The notes below the pieces were generated by a model. It worked only from the letters and a program-made list of their open reading frames with translations, made no database searches and was not told the origin of the DNA. A stretch of 64,000 nucleotides of DNA from Brooklawnia sp963780175 (lineage in GTDB: Bacteria; Actinomycetota; Actinomycetes; Propionibacteriales; Propionibacteriaceae). A program made the translations under genes and the position numbers. The first letter of the stretch is position 1, and each line of letters opens with the position of its first letter. Below are positions 8,763 through 17,432 of this stretch, in pieces. The stretch spans positions 124,001 to 188,000 of the forward strand of contig CAWAAT010000001.1 in assembly GCA_963780175.1 (NCBI GenBank), in the 5' to 3' direction.

Positions 8763-9425
8763 CTAGAGTCTCGTTGGTTCACCGGCCAGCAGCCCGCGCA
8801 CGAGGCCCAGCCGGGCGGTCTCGGTGGCGACCCAGATCTGGTCGTCGGACTGCAGGACAGTCGCGGGGTCTGGGCAGAACCCGCGTCCGCGGCGCATCAT
8901 GAACGGCACCCGCGCCTCGAGCTGTTTCTCCACCTGGGGCAATGCGAGGCCCACCCAGGCGTCCGAATAGGCCATCGGGATCAGGCAGGTGGTCTGCGAG
9001 GGATCCAACCAGGCGGGTTCGGCGTCCTGGGGCAGGAGCTTCAGCATCACCTGGCTCGAGGCCCAACGGACAGTGGCGACCGTGGGGATGCCCAGTTTCT
9101 CGTAGACCTCGGCGCGTCCCTGGTCGTAGATGCGGGCGACGACGTTGGTGACGCCGAACGTCTCGCGCACCACCCGGGCGGCCAGGATGTTCGAGTTGTC
9201 CCCGCTGGAGACCGCAGCGAAGCCGTCAGCGTTGGCGATACCGGCCTTGACGAGCACGTCCTTGTCGAAACCGACCCCCTTGACGGTGCGACCGGTGAAG
9301 TCAGGGCCGAGTCGACGGAAAGCCTCCGCGTCCACGTCGATCACCGAAACTGTGTGGTTGCGGGCCTGCAGGCCGCGCGCCAGCGACGACCCCACCCGGC
9401 CGCAGCCCATGATCACGATGTGCAC
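8763..9425 (-). CDS. TrkA-type RCK potassium regulatory protein (CeoB-like)
   Basis: A 220-residue RCK protein and the first gene of the pair. RCK_N motif GCGRVGSSLARGL near residue 7, acidic residue ending strand two in VIDVDAEAF, conserved SSGDNSNILAARVVRE, then an RCK_C domain around LPQVEKQLEARVPFMMRRG. The start is placed at GTG 9425 (VHIVIMGCG) because GGGAGG lies just upstream; a TTG five codons earlier is in frame but has no ribosome site. Translation goes straight into the second RCK gene. Heteromeric assembly with that protein is likely but not provable here. Confidence 0.88.
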   Translation of the reverse strand: MHIVIMGCGRVGSSLARGLQARNHTVSVIDVDAEAFRRLGPDFTGRTVKGVGFDKDVLVKAGIANADGFAAVSSGDNSNILAARVVRETFGVTNVVARIYDQGRAEVYEKLGIPTVATVRWASSQVMLKLLPQDAEPAWLDPSQTTCLIPMAYSDAWVGLALPQVEKQLEARVPFMMRRGRGFCPDPATVLQSDDQIWVATETARLGLVRGLLAGEPTRL

Positions 9426-9520
9426 GACACCTCCCGGCAAGTTCCAGTGCAGGGATGACGCTACACCCGAATCGCACGCAGGTCCGTGTGGTCTTCCGGG
9501 CAGGCGTACAGTATGCCGAC

Positions 9521-11545
9521 GTGAACGTGTGGGACGCCGCCAAGCGGTTCCTGGTTGGGCGCAAGCTCGCCAGCGCCAGATTGGGCGAGACTCTGTTGCC
9601 CAAGCGCATCGCGCTGCCGGTTTTCGCCTCGGATGCGCTGAGTTCGGTGGCCTACGCCCCGGACGAGATCCTCATCACCTTGTCGCTGGCAGGCATGGCT
9701 GGATTCGCGTTCTCGTGGCCGATCGCCTTGATGGTCGGGTTCGTGATGCTGATAGTGGTGGCATCGTACCGTCAGATCGTGCACGCCTACCCCTCCGGCG
9801 GTGGTGACTACGAGGTGGCCACCGTCAACCTGGGGGCGAATGCCGGCCTGACGGTGGCCAGCGCACTGCTGGTCGACTACGTGCTGACGGTGGCCGTGTC
9901 GGTGAGCTCAGGCATTCAGAACCTCAAGGCGATGGTGCCGTCCATCACGGGACACGAGGGCCAGTTCGCGGCGGTCGTCATCCTGCTCATCATGCTGATC
10001 AACCTCCGCGGGGTGCGTGAATCCGGCAGCATCTTCGCCATCCCGACCTACGCCTTCATGGTCAGCGTGGCCGTGATGGTGACATGGGGGTTGGTGCAGA
10101 TCGTGGTGCTGGGCCGTGACCTGCAGGCCGAGACCGCCAACTACACCGTCGTCGGGCCCCAGCGCTACCAGCCGCTGGCGGGTTTCGTGATGGTGGCACT
10201 GCTGGCCAGGACTTTCTCATCGGGCTGCGCCGCGCTGACGGGAGTTGAGGCCATCAGCAACGGCGTGCCCAACTTCGAGAAACCCAAGTCCAAGAACGCT
10301 GCGACCACGCTGTTGCTGCTGGGGACGATCGCGGTCAGCATGTTGCTCGGGATCGTGGCGATGGCCCGGCTCACCGGTGTCAAGATGCTGGACGCGCGCG
10401 ATGGCGTCTACTTCGTGACCCCGGACGGCACCCAGATCCATGAGGAGGCCACCACCGTCATGGGCCAGTTGGGCCACGCGATCTTCTACGAGTCGTTTCG
10501 TCCCGGCTTCTACGTGCTGATCACCGTCACGGTGGTCATCCTCTTCCTGGCCGCGAACACCGCTTTCAACGGCTTCCCGACTCTGGCCTCCATCCTTGCC
10601 AAAGACGGCTGGCTGCCCCACCAGTTGCACTCCCGCGGTGACCGACTGGCGTTCAGCAACGGCATCCTGATGCTGGCCGGCGGGGCGATCGCGCTGGTGC
10701 TGGTGTTCAACGCATCGGTCACCATGCTGATCCAGATGTACGTGGTGGGGGTTTTCGTGTCCTTCACTCTCAGCCAGACCGGCATGCTGCGGCACTGGAC
10801 ACGCAGACTGGCCGCCGAGACCGACCCCGTCCTGCGCAGCGGCATGCAGCGCTCGCGGATCGTCAACACCATCGGCCTGGTAGCCACCGGATCGGTGCTG
10901 GTGGTGGTGCTGCTCAGCAAGTTCGTGCACGGTGCCTGGATGGCGATCCTGGCGATGATGGTGGCGTTCGCATTGATGAAGCTGATCCACCGGCACTACG
11001 CCGCGGTCGCCCGCGAGACAACGCTGGATCAGGATTCCGATCGGTCGTTGCCCAGCCGCGTACGGGCCCTCGTCCTGGTCAATGCGGTCAACAAGCCGAC
11101 AGTCAGGGCCGTCCAGTTCGCGCGGGCCACGATGCCCAGCACAGTCGAGGCGATCACCGTGGCGGTCGACCCCGAGGAGACTGCCAGGCTGATGGCCGAC
11201 TGGGACGCCGAAGACCTGCCGATCAGGCTGAGGGTGATCGACTCGCCCTTCCGTCAGGTCACCCAGCCCTTCGTCGACTACGTCAAACAGATCCGAAGCG
11301 ACAATCCCCGCGACGTGGTTTGCATCTACATCCCTGAGTACGTGGTAGGGCACTGGTACGAGTCCCTGCTACACAACCAGACCGCGTTGCTCATTCGAAC
11401 CCGTTTGCACTTCATGGCGGGGGTGATGGTGACCTCCGTGCCCTACCAGTTGGGTGCCAGCCGCGCCGAAGCCCAGCGGGTTGCCCAGGCCGAGCAGCAG
11501 ATGAAGGACGAGCATGCCCAGCGAGCCGCCCGCCGTGGACGCTGA
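9521..11545 (+). CDS. KimA-like APC-superfamily potassium importer
   Basis: A 674-residue membrane protein of the APC/KUP-related group that includes Bacillus KimA (YdaO), a proton-coupled high-affinity potassium importer. Close family signatures include FASDALSSVAYAPDEIL, SYRQIVHAYPSGGGDYEV, LLVDYVLTVAVSVSSG, FSSGCAALTGVEAISNGVP and the C-terminal cytoplasmic motif HWYESLLHNQTALLIRTRLHF. About twelve membrane segments fill residues 20-480; a soluble C-terminal domain follows from about 500. The GTG at 9521 is preferred; no Shine-Dalgarno is visible and a TACAGT box lies just upstream, so the mRNA may be leaderless. Older annotation would say amino-acid permease. Divergent RCK genes support a potassium role. 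Confidence 0.85.
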   Translation: MNVWDAAKRFLVGRKLASARLGETLLPKRIALPVFASDALSSVAYAPDEILITLSLAGMAGFAFSWPIALMVGFVMLIVVASYRQIVHAYPSGGGDYEVATVNLGANAGLTVASALLVDYVLTVAVSVSSGIQNLKAMVPSITGHEGQFAAVVILLIMLINLRGVRESGSIFAIPTYAFMVSVAVMVTWGLVQIVVLGRDLQAETANYTVVGPQRYQPLAGFVMVALLARTFSSGCAALTGVEAISNGVPNFEKPKSKNAATTLLLLGTIAVSMLLGIVAMARLTGVKMLDARDGVYFVTPDGTQIHEEATTVMGQLGHAIFYESFRPGFYVLITVTVVILFLAANTAFNGFPTLASILAKDGWLPHQLHSRGDRLAFSNGILMLAGGAIALVLVFNASVTMLIQMYVVGVFVSFTLSQTGMLRHWTRRLAAETDPVLRSGMQRSRIVNTIGLVATGSVLVVVLLSKFVHGAWMAILAMMVAFALMKLIHRHYAAVARETTLDQDSDRSLPSRVRALVLVNAVNKPTVRAVQFARATMPSTVEAITVAVDPEETARLMADWDAEDLPIRLRVIDSPFRQVTQPFVDYVKQIRSDNPRDVVCIYIPEYVVGHWYESLLHNQTALLIRTRLHFMAGVMVTSVPYQLGASRAEAQRVAQAEQQMKDEHAQRAARRGR

Positions 11546-12707
11546 GTCAACTCCAGACCAGGGGGCACATGACGTCGGCCCTGTCGAACTGGGACCGATC
11601 GCCCACGGTGGTCACTGTGTCGGGCGCATCGAGGGCAGGGTGGTTTTCGTCCGACACGGACTGCCCGGAGAGGTGGTGCGCGTCCGGATCACCGATGACT
11701 CCAAGCCGCGCTTCTGGTGGGGTGAGGTCAGCGAGGTCATTCGGGCCTCTGCCGATCGGGTGGCTCCTCCCTGCCCGGTGGCCGGACGGTGTGGCGGATG
11801 CGACTTCCAGCACGTGGACCTTGGGGCCCAGCGCGAGCTGAAGGCATCTGTCATCGCCGAACAACTCCAGCGGCTCGCCGGCTTGGACATTGACGTGGTC
11901 GTCGAACCCGTGCCCGGCGATGACCACGGTTTGGGGTGGCGCACCCGAATGCGCTACCTCGTCAGGGCTGGTCGGGTTGGACTTCGTGCCTGGCGATCGG
12001 ACGAACTGGTCGACCTGCCCGAGGGGGGCTGCCGGATCGCCCACCCCGCGGGCCCGGTCGACCTGCGCCGGTTCGCGGAGGTCGACGGCGAGTTGAGCGT
12101 CATTGTCTCCTCCGATTCGGTGAGTGTGCTCGACGAGGACGGCCATCCGCTTCAGGGGTCCGTCGACGTCGTCCAGACCTGCGGGGGCCGCAGCTACCGG
12201 GTTCGCGCGGACGGCTTCTGGCAGGTTCACCCGGGAGCTGCCGGGGCGTTCACCGAGGCGGTGATCGACGGGTTGGTACCACAGGTCGGTGATCGGGCGG
12301 TTGACCTCTACTGCGGCGTGGGACTGTTCGCCGGGGCGCTGGTGGACGCGGGCTGCCAGGTGGTCGGCATCGAGGCCGACCGGACGGCGGTCGGCCTGGC
12401 CAGGGTCAACGTGCCGGAGGCCCGGTTCCACGCAGGAAGGATGGAGCGTGTCGGGCACCGACTGCCGGCCCGCTGTGAGCTGGTCGTCCTCGACCCGCCT
12501 CGCAGCGGCGCGGGCGCTGCTGTGGTGCGGCGGGTGGCTGGTCTGGCGGCCCGACGGATCGCCTACGTCGCCTGTGATCCTGCCGCACTGGCCCGGGATG
12601 TGGCCACGTTCGCCGGCCAGGGATACACCTTGGCGTCGCTGAGAGCGTTCGACTCCTTCCCGATGACCCACCACGTGGAGTGCGTGGCCATTCTGGCCCG
12701 CGCCTGA
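11514..12707 (+). CDS. TrmA/RumA-type SAM-dependent RNA (uracil-5-)methyltransferase
   Basis: A 397-residue class I RNA methyltransferase that would methylate C5 of a uridine in rRNA or tRNA. An N-terminal TRAM-like beta domain (residues 20-80) is followed by the iron-sulfur cysteines CPVAGRCGGCDFQHV. The Rossmann part has DLYCGVGLFAG, the motif VLDPPRSGAG and YVACDPAALARDV; the cysteine in YVACDP is close to the expected catalytic position, and HHVECVAIL ends the protein. It overlaps the end of the KimA-like gene by 32 bases, as in the homologous mycobacterial locus (Rv2689c-Rv2690c). Exact target base unknown. Confidence 0.9.
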   Translation: MPSEPPAVDAESTPDQGAHDVGPVELGPIAHGGHCVGRIEGRVVFVRHGLPGEVVRVRITDDSKPRFWWGEVSEVIRASADRVAPPCPVAGRCGGCDFQHVDLGAQRELKASVIAEQLQRLAGLDIDVVVEPVPGDDHGLGWRTRMRYLVRAGRVGLRAWRSDELVDLPEGGCRIAHPAGPVDLRRFAEVDGELSVIVSSDSVSVLDEDGHPLQGSVDVVQTCGGRSYRVRADGFWQVHPGAAGAFTEAVIDGLVPQVGDRAVDLYCGVGLFAGALVDAGCQVVGIEADRTAVGLARVNVPEARFHAGRMERVGHRLPARCELVVLDPPRSGAGAAVVRRVAGLAARRIAYVACDPAALARDVATFAGQGYTLASLRAFDSFPMTHHVECVAILARA

Positions 12708-12731
12708 GTTGAGATTCCTCCCTGGACGCCA

Positions 12732-12764
12732 GGAGGCCCCGGTCACCACGGCGCCGGGGCCTCC
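12732..12764. terminator. Bidirectional stem-loop terminator
   Basis: Perfect 11-bp arms GGAGGCCCCGG and CCGGGGCCTCC around an 11-base loop, in the 75-base gap between the convergent RNA methyltransferase and aldehyde dehydrogenase genes. Confidence 0.75.
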
Positions 12765-12782
12765 CGATTCAGCTCGTCAGGC

Positions 12783-14249
12783 TCACAGCGGCATGGCGTA
12801 GTACTTGGTCTCGAGGAACTCCTCGATGCCCACCTGGGAGCCCTCGCGTCCGAGCCCCGACATCTTGACGCCCCCGAAGGGGGCAGCCGCGTCGGAGACG
12901 ACGCCCGTGTTGATGCCCACCATGCCAGTCTCGATCCCCTCGCCGACGCGCATCGCGGTACGCAGGTCCTGGGAGAAGACGTAGGCCGCAAGACCGTAGT
13001 CGGTGCCGTTGGCGATGTCCAGCGCCTCCTGCTCGGTCGAGAAGGTGATGATCGGCGCGAACGGCCCGAATATCTCCTCGCTGAGGATCCGGGTGCCCGG
13101 CTGGATGCCGGAGACCACGGTCGGCTGCAGGAAGTAACCGGCGCCGTCGATCTTGTTGCCACCGGTGGTCACCTTGCCGCCCTTGTCGACGGCGTCCTGG
13201 ATGAGTTCCAGCACCTTGGAACGCTGGTCCTCGTCAATCAGGGGTCCGACATCGACCGTCGAGTCAAGGCCGTAACCGACCTTCTGGGCGGCCATCCGCG
13301 CGGTGAAGCGCTTGGTGAACTCCTCAGCGACCGACTCGTGCACGATGAGCCGGTTGGCGGCGGTGCAGGCCTCGCCGAGGTTGCGCATCTTGGCCTCCAT
13401 GGCACCCTGCACGGCCACGTCGAGATCAGCATCGGCCAGCACGACCAGGGGGGCGTTGCCACCCAGTTCCATCGAACTGCGCAGCACCCGGTCAGCCGCC
13501 TGGCGCAGCAGGCCCACGCCCACCTCGGTCGAGCCGGTGAACGTGATCTTGCGCATCCGGGGATCGGAGATCAGTGGCCCGGTGGTCGCACCAGAGCGGT
13601 TGGTGGTGATGATGTTCACCACGCCGGCGGGCAAGCCGGCCTCCTGCAGCACCTTGCCGAACAACAGCGTGCTGAGCGGGGTGAGCTTGGCCGGCTTCAC
13701 GACAACGGTGCACCCGGCAGCCAGCGCCGGGGCGATCTTGCGGGTGGCCATGGCGAGCGGGAAGTTCCACGGGGTGATCGCCAGCACCGGGCCGACGGGC
13801 ACCTTCTCGGTCAGGATTCGCTTGCCCGAACTGGGGGCGATGGCGTTGTAGCCCTCGATGCGGCAGGTCTGCTCCGAGAACCAGCGGACGTATTCGTTGC
13901 CGTAGGCGACCTCACCGAGCGCCTCGTTGTAGGTCTTACCCATCTCCATGGTCATCAGGGCGGCGAAGACGTCCTTGCGCTGCTCGATCATGTCGAACGC
14001 ACGACGCAGCAGCTCGGCGCGCTCACGCGGCTTGGTGGCGGCCCAGTCTGCGGCGGCGTCACAGGCGGCGTCCAGCGCCTGGATGGCCTGCTCTGGGCTG
14101 GCGTCGCCGACCTCGGCGAAGGCCTCGCCCTTGGCGGGGTTCTCGACGGGGATCGTGTTGGAGGTCTCGATCCATTCACCGCCGATGAACAGTCCCTTGG
14201 GAAGGGCGTCGAGGACCTTCTTCTCGAGTTGCGCGATGCTTGCGGACAT
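12783..14249 (-). CDS. NAD(P)-dependent aldehyde dehydrogenase, succinate-semialdehyde dehydrogenase type
   Basis: A 488-residue aldehyde dehydrogenase close to the GabD family (succinate semialdehyde to succinate). TPWNFPLAMATRKIAPALAAG is the cofactor-binding strand, FTGSTEVG the dinucleotide turn, MELGGNAPLVV carries the general-base glutamate (about residue 261), and GEACTAANR the catalytic cysteine (about 295). The last gene of a minus-strand pair with the SDR upstream. Because the whole cluster is a catabolic set of unknown substrate, the true aldehyde may not be succinate semialdehyde. Confidence 0.87.
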   Translation of the reverse strand: MSASIAQLEKKVLDALPKGLFIGGEWIETSNTIPVENPAKGEAFAEVGDASPEQAIQALDAACDAAADWAATKPRERAELLRRAFDMIEQRKDVFAALMTMEMGKTYNEALGEVAYGNEYVRWFSEQTCRIEGYNAIAPSSGKRILTEKVPVGPVLAITPWNFPLAMATRKIAPALAAGCTVVVKPAKLTPLSTLLFGKVLQEAGLPAGVVNIITTNRSGATTGPLISDPRMRKITFTGSTEVGVGLLRQAADRVLRSSMELGGNAPLVVLADADLDVAVQGAMEAKMRNLGEACTAANRLIVHESVAEEFTKRFTARMAAQKVGYGLDSTVDVGPLIDEDQRSKVLELIQDAVDKGGKVTTGGNKIDGAGYFLQPTVVSGIQPGTRILSEEIFGPFAPIITFSTEQEALDIANGTDYGLAAYVFSQDLRTAMRVGEGIETGMVGINTGVVSDAAAPFGGVKMSGLGREGSQVGIEEFLETKYYAMPL

Positions 14250-14300
14250 TGGCTGTCTCCTGGTTTGTCGGGTCCGGGTGTGGTGGAGTCTGAGGGCCGG

Positions 14301-15050
14301 TCAGCCGGCCATGTAGTGGCCGCCGTTGATCGGCAGAACCACGCCGTTGACGAAGGATGAGGCGTCCGAACACAGGAAGGCCACCACCTGGGCGACCTCG
14401 TCGGGGCGGCCATGGCGACCAAGGGGGGTTTCTGCGGCCAACGCGTCGCCCTTCTCGGCGAAGGTTTCGGTGTTCATCTGGGTCTCGATGAAACCCGGGG
14501 TCACGACGTTCACCCGGATCCGGCGGCTGCCCACCTCCCCGACGATGCTTCTGGCCAGCCCCACAATGGCCGCCTTGGACGTCGCGTAGGCGGCCTTGCC
14601 GGGGCTGCCGCGTCGGCCGGCGTCGGAGGAGAAGAGCACGATCGCACCTCCGTCAGCCATCGTGGGCAACAGTTCGCGGGTGATCTGAAAGACCGCGCGG
14701 ACATTGACGTTCATCACCCGGTCCCAGTGCTCGTCGCTCATCTCGTCGATGGGGCTGCGGCCGATGATGCCGGCAGCCGGAATCAGCAGGTCAACTCCTT
14801 GCATGCTGTCGGAAACGACGTCTCGCAGCCGGTGGAGGTCCTCGGTCTTGGTCAAGTCAGCGGGGACCGTCTCGACCTGAGCTGCGCCCGCCACCAGACA
14901 CTCCTGGCGGGTCTGGGCCAGTCGCTCCTGATCGAGGTCGACAATCACCAGTCGAGCACCCTCCGCGGCCAGCACGAGGGACGTCGCGCGCCCGATGCCG
15001 TTGGCGGCACCCGTAACGACTGCTCGGCGTCCGTTCAAATCCCACTTCAT
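14301..15050 (-). CDS. SDR family oxidoreductase
   Basis: A 249-residue classical short-chain dehydrogenase. TGAANGIG (residues 14-21) binds NAD(P); IPAAGIIGRSP replaces the usual NNAG segment; the catalytic serine is in VLFSSDAGRRG and YATSK supplies Tyr and Lys. The aspartate in VIVDLDQ favours NAD. GGAGG stands nine bases before the ATG. It is the first gene of a minus-strand operon with the aldehyde dehydrogenase and diverges from the oxoacid dehydrogenase operon. Substrate unknown. Confidence 0.88.
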   Translation of the reverse strand: MKWDLNGRRAVVTGAANGIGRATSLVLAAEGARLVIVDLDQERLAQTRQECLVAGAAQVETVPADLTKTEDLHRLRDVVSDSMQGVDLLIPAAGIIGRSPIDEMSDEHWDRVMNVNVRAVFQITRELLPTMADGGAIVLFSSDAGRRGSPGKAAYATSKAAIVGLARSIVGEVGSRRIRVNVVTPGFIETQMNTETFAEKGDALAAETPLGRHGRPDEVAQVVAFLCSDASSFVNGVVLPINGGHYMAG

Positions 15051-15116
15051 CGAGCCAGGCCTCCTCGCCTCATGGATCCATCCTAACCGTTCGCAGCCAG
15101 TTTCTTGGTTGTTTCG

Positions 15117-15150
15117 TTGCTATGATACCGATTGATTGGATACAATCCAA
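15117..15150. promoter_or_regulatory. Promoter with overlapping GntR-type operator
   Basis: TTGCTA (15117-15122) and TACAAT (15141-15146), 18 bases apart, make a fair sigma-70-type promoter for the plus-strand operon. A perfect inverted repeat TTGGATACAATCCAA (15136-15150) covers the -10 element. It lies in the 159-base divergent region between the SDR and E1 genes and resembles the short GATAC-containing palindromes bound by FCD-domain GntR repressors. The likely binder is the GntR protein encoded at the end of this cluster; that is inference. Confidence 0.6.
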
Positions 15151-15209
15151 GCACCGCATAGGTTCTGCGTGCACGTCTCGACGTCGTCACCACACATCTT
15201 GGAGAGTTT

Positions 15210-17420
15210 ATGAGTCACGAGGAAGATCTGGTCCCGTCTGCCCCCTGGAAGCAGATCAGCACCACGAAATCCGACTGGGACGCTGCTGACCCCCAACTGC
15301 TGCGCGCCATGCTCGTGCAGATGCAGATCATCCGGTCCTTCGAGGAGGTGGCGCTCAAGCTCGCGGCCGAGGGTGCGCTGCACGGGCCCGCGCACTCCAG
15401 CATCGGTCAGGAGGGTGGGGCCGTGGGCTCGATCATCGGGCTGCGTCCCAGCGATGCGGTCAACGGCACCCACCGTGGTCACCACCAGTTCCTCGCCAAG
15501 GGGCTCAATTACCTCAAGGGCACCAATTTCGATCCCGAGAACCCGATCGACGACGACGTGCACGCCTTCGTCAAGAAGACCCTCGCCGAGATCCTCGGCC
15601 TTGACCAGGGCTTCAGCCATGGCCGAGGTGGATCCATGCATCTGCAGTGGAAAGAGGCCGGCAATCTGGGCACCAACGCCATCGTCGGCGGCGGCGTCCC
15701 GCTGGCCAACGGCTCGGCATTCTGCCAGAAGTACGCCCAGGCCGAGCACCCGACCCAAGGCGGTTCCGACGTCACCGTCACCTACTTCGGCGACGGTGCG
15801 TCCAACATCGGTTCGACGTTGGAGACCATGAACCTGGCGGCGGCCTGGAAGCTGCCGCTGTGCTTCTTCATCGAGAACAACATGTACGCGGTCTCCACCA
15901 CGGTTTTCGAGGCCACCAACGAGCCCCGGCTGTCGGCTCGCGCGTCCGGCTTCGGCATGCCTGCCTGGCGGGTGGACGGCATGGATCCGCTGGCAGTGCA
16001 CCTGGCCATGGCCAAGGCCACCGAACACATGCGCGCAGGCAAGGGCGCAGTGGTCGTGGAGGCCGAGGTCTACCGATACTTCCACCAGAACGGTCCCTTC
16101 CCCGGTAGTGCGTTCGGCTACCGCAGCAAGGAGGAGGAGAAGCAGTGGCGTGACCGGGACGCCATCCAGCGCGTCGCTGATGAGTTGATCTCGCGCGACA
16201 ACCTCACCCACCAGGTGTTCGACAACATGGTCGCCACCATTGACCAGGTGATGAACTCCTTGATGGACGAGTTCACCGAGCGCGACCCCGAGTCGAAGCG
16301 CCCGAAGAAGCGCATCCGCCCCGAACTGTGGCCCGACCCATCGTTCGTCGACTACGGCATCCGTGGGGACGCGTCCGAACTTGACTCGCTGCGGGTCCTC
16401 GAGGACGACCAGGTGACCACTTGGCGTGAGGTCAAGTTCGCCGATGCTGCGGCCGACCTCATGCAGCGGCGCATGCAGACCGACTCACGCTACGTCACCA
16501 TGGGCGAGGACGTGCACAAGCTCAAGGGCGGCACCAACGGTGTCACCCGCGGCCTCAAGGCGGAGTTCGGTGACCGAATCCTGGGAACCCCAATCTGCGA
16601 GAACGGGTTCGCCGGGCTCGCCGGGGGTATCGCGATGGACGGTCGCTACCGCCCGATCATCGAGTTCATGTACTCCGACTTCATGTGGGTGGCCGCAGAC
16701 CAGGTCTTCAACCAGATCGGGAAGGCTCGCCACATGTTCGGCGGCGAGCACGGCGTCCCCTTGGTGTTGAGGTCCAAGTCCGCGATGGGTGCCGGGTATG
16801 GTTCCCAGCACTCCATGGACCCGGCGGGTGTCTACGCCGCCCATCCGGGCTGGCGGATCGTGGCACCCTCGAATGCGTTCGACTACATCGGCCTGATGAA
16901 CGCCGCGCTGGCCCTGGAGGACCCGGTGATGGTGATCGAGCACGTCGACCTGTACGAGAAGATGGACCGAGTCCCCGAGGGCGATCTCGACTACATCATC
17001 GCCCCCGGCACCGCCAAGATCCGCCGGCAGGGTTCAGAGGTGACCATCCTGGCCTACCTCAACATGGTGGAACTGTCGCTCAAGGCAGTTGAGGCGACCG
17101 GGATCGACGCCGAGGTCATCGACCTGCGCTGGCTCGACACCGCTTCCATGGACTGGGAGACGATCGGGGAGTCCATCAGGAAGACCAACAACGTGCTGCT
17201 CGTGGAGCAGGGTTCACCCGGGCCCGGCTACACGAGCCGTATCGCCACCGAGATCACCGAACGCTTCTTCGACTACCTCGACCAGCCTGTGCAGCGGGTC
17301 TACGGCTCGCAGTCGACGCCCACCATCTCCAAGGTGCTCGAGCGGGCCGCACTCGCCTACGAGCCCGAGATCGAAGCCGGCATCGCCCGGGTTCGCGCCA
17401 ACCTTGGCCAGCAGGCCTGA
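15210..17420 (+). CDS. 2-oxoacid dehydrogenase E1, fused alpha and beta subunits
   Basis: A 736-residue thiamine-diphosphate enzyme carrying both halves of an E1 heterotetramer in one chain, of the acetoin/branched-chain 2-oxoacid dehydrogenase type. The alpha half (to about residue 360) has GHGRGGSMHL-type sequence (SHGRGGSMHL) and the ThDP motif starting GDGASNIGSTLE at residue 194, ending near IENNMYAVST. A charged linker follows, then the beta half (from about 400): VTMGEDVHKLKGG, ICENGFAGLAGGIAM, EFMYSDFMW and a C-terminal transketolase-like domain. E2 follows 12 bases later. The substrate is not defined by sequence; no lipoamide dehydrogenase (E3) is encoded nearby. Confidence 0.9.
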   Translation: MSHEEDLVPSAPWKQISTTKSDWDAADPQLLRAMLVQMQIIRSFEEVALKLAAEGALHGPAHSSIGQEGGAVGSIIGLRPSDAVNGTHRGHHQFLAKGLNYLKGTNFDPENPIDDDVHAFVKKTLAEILGLDQGFSHGRGGSMHLQWKEAGNLGTNAIVGGGVPLANGSAFCQKYAQAEHPTQGGSDVTVTYFGDGASNIGSTLETMNLAAAWKLPLCFFIENNMYAVSTTVFEATNEPRLSARASGFGMPAWRVDGMDPLAVHLAMAKATEHMRAGKGAVVVEAEVYRYFHQNGPFPGSAFGYRSKEEEKQWRDRDAIQRVADELISRDNLTHQVFDNMVATIDQVMNSLMDEFTERDPESKRPKKRIRPELWPDPSFVDYGIRGDASELDSLRVLEDDQVTTWREVKFADAAADLMQRRMQTDSRYVTMGEDVHKLKGGTNGVTRGLKAEFGDRILGTPICENGFAGLAGGIAMDGRYRPIIEFMYSDFMWVAADQVFNQIGKARHMFGGEHGVPLVLRSKSAMGAGYGSQHSMDPAGVYAAHPGWRIVAPSNAFDYIGLMNAALALEDPVMVIEHVDLYEKMDRVPEGDLDYIIAPGTAKIRRQGSEVTILAYLNMVELSLKAVEATGIDAEVIDLRWLDTASMDWETIGESIRKTNNVLLVEQGSPGPGYTSRIATEITERFFDYLDQPVQRVYGSQSTPTISKVLERAALAYEPEIEAGIARVRANLGQQA

Positions 17421-17432
17421 GAGGAGACGAAC

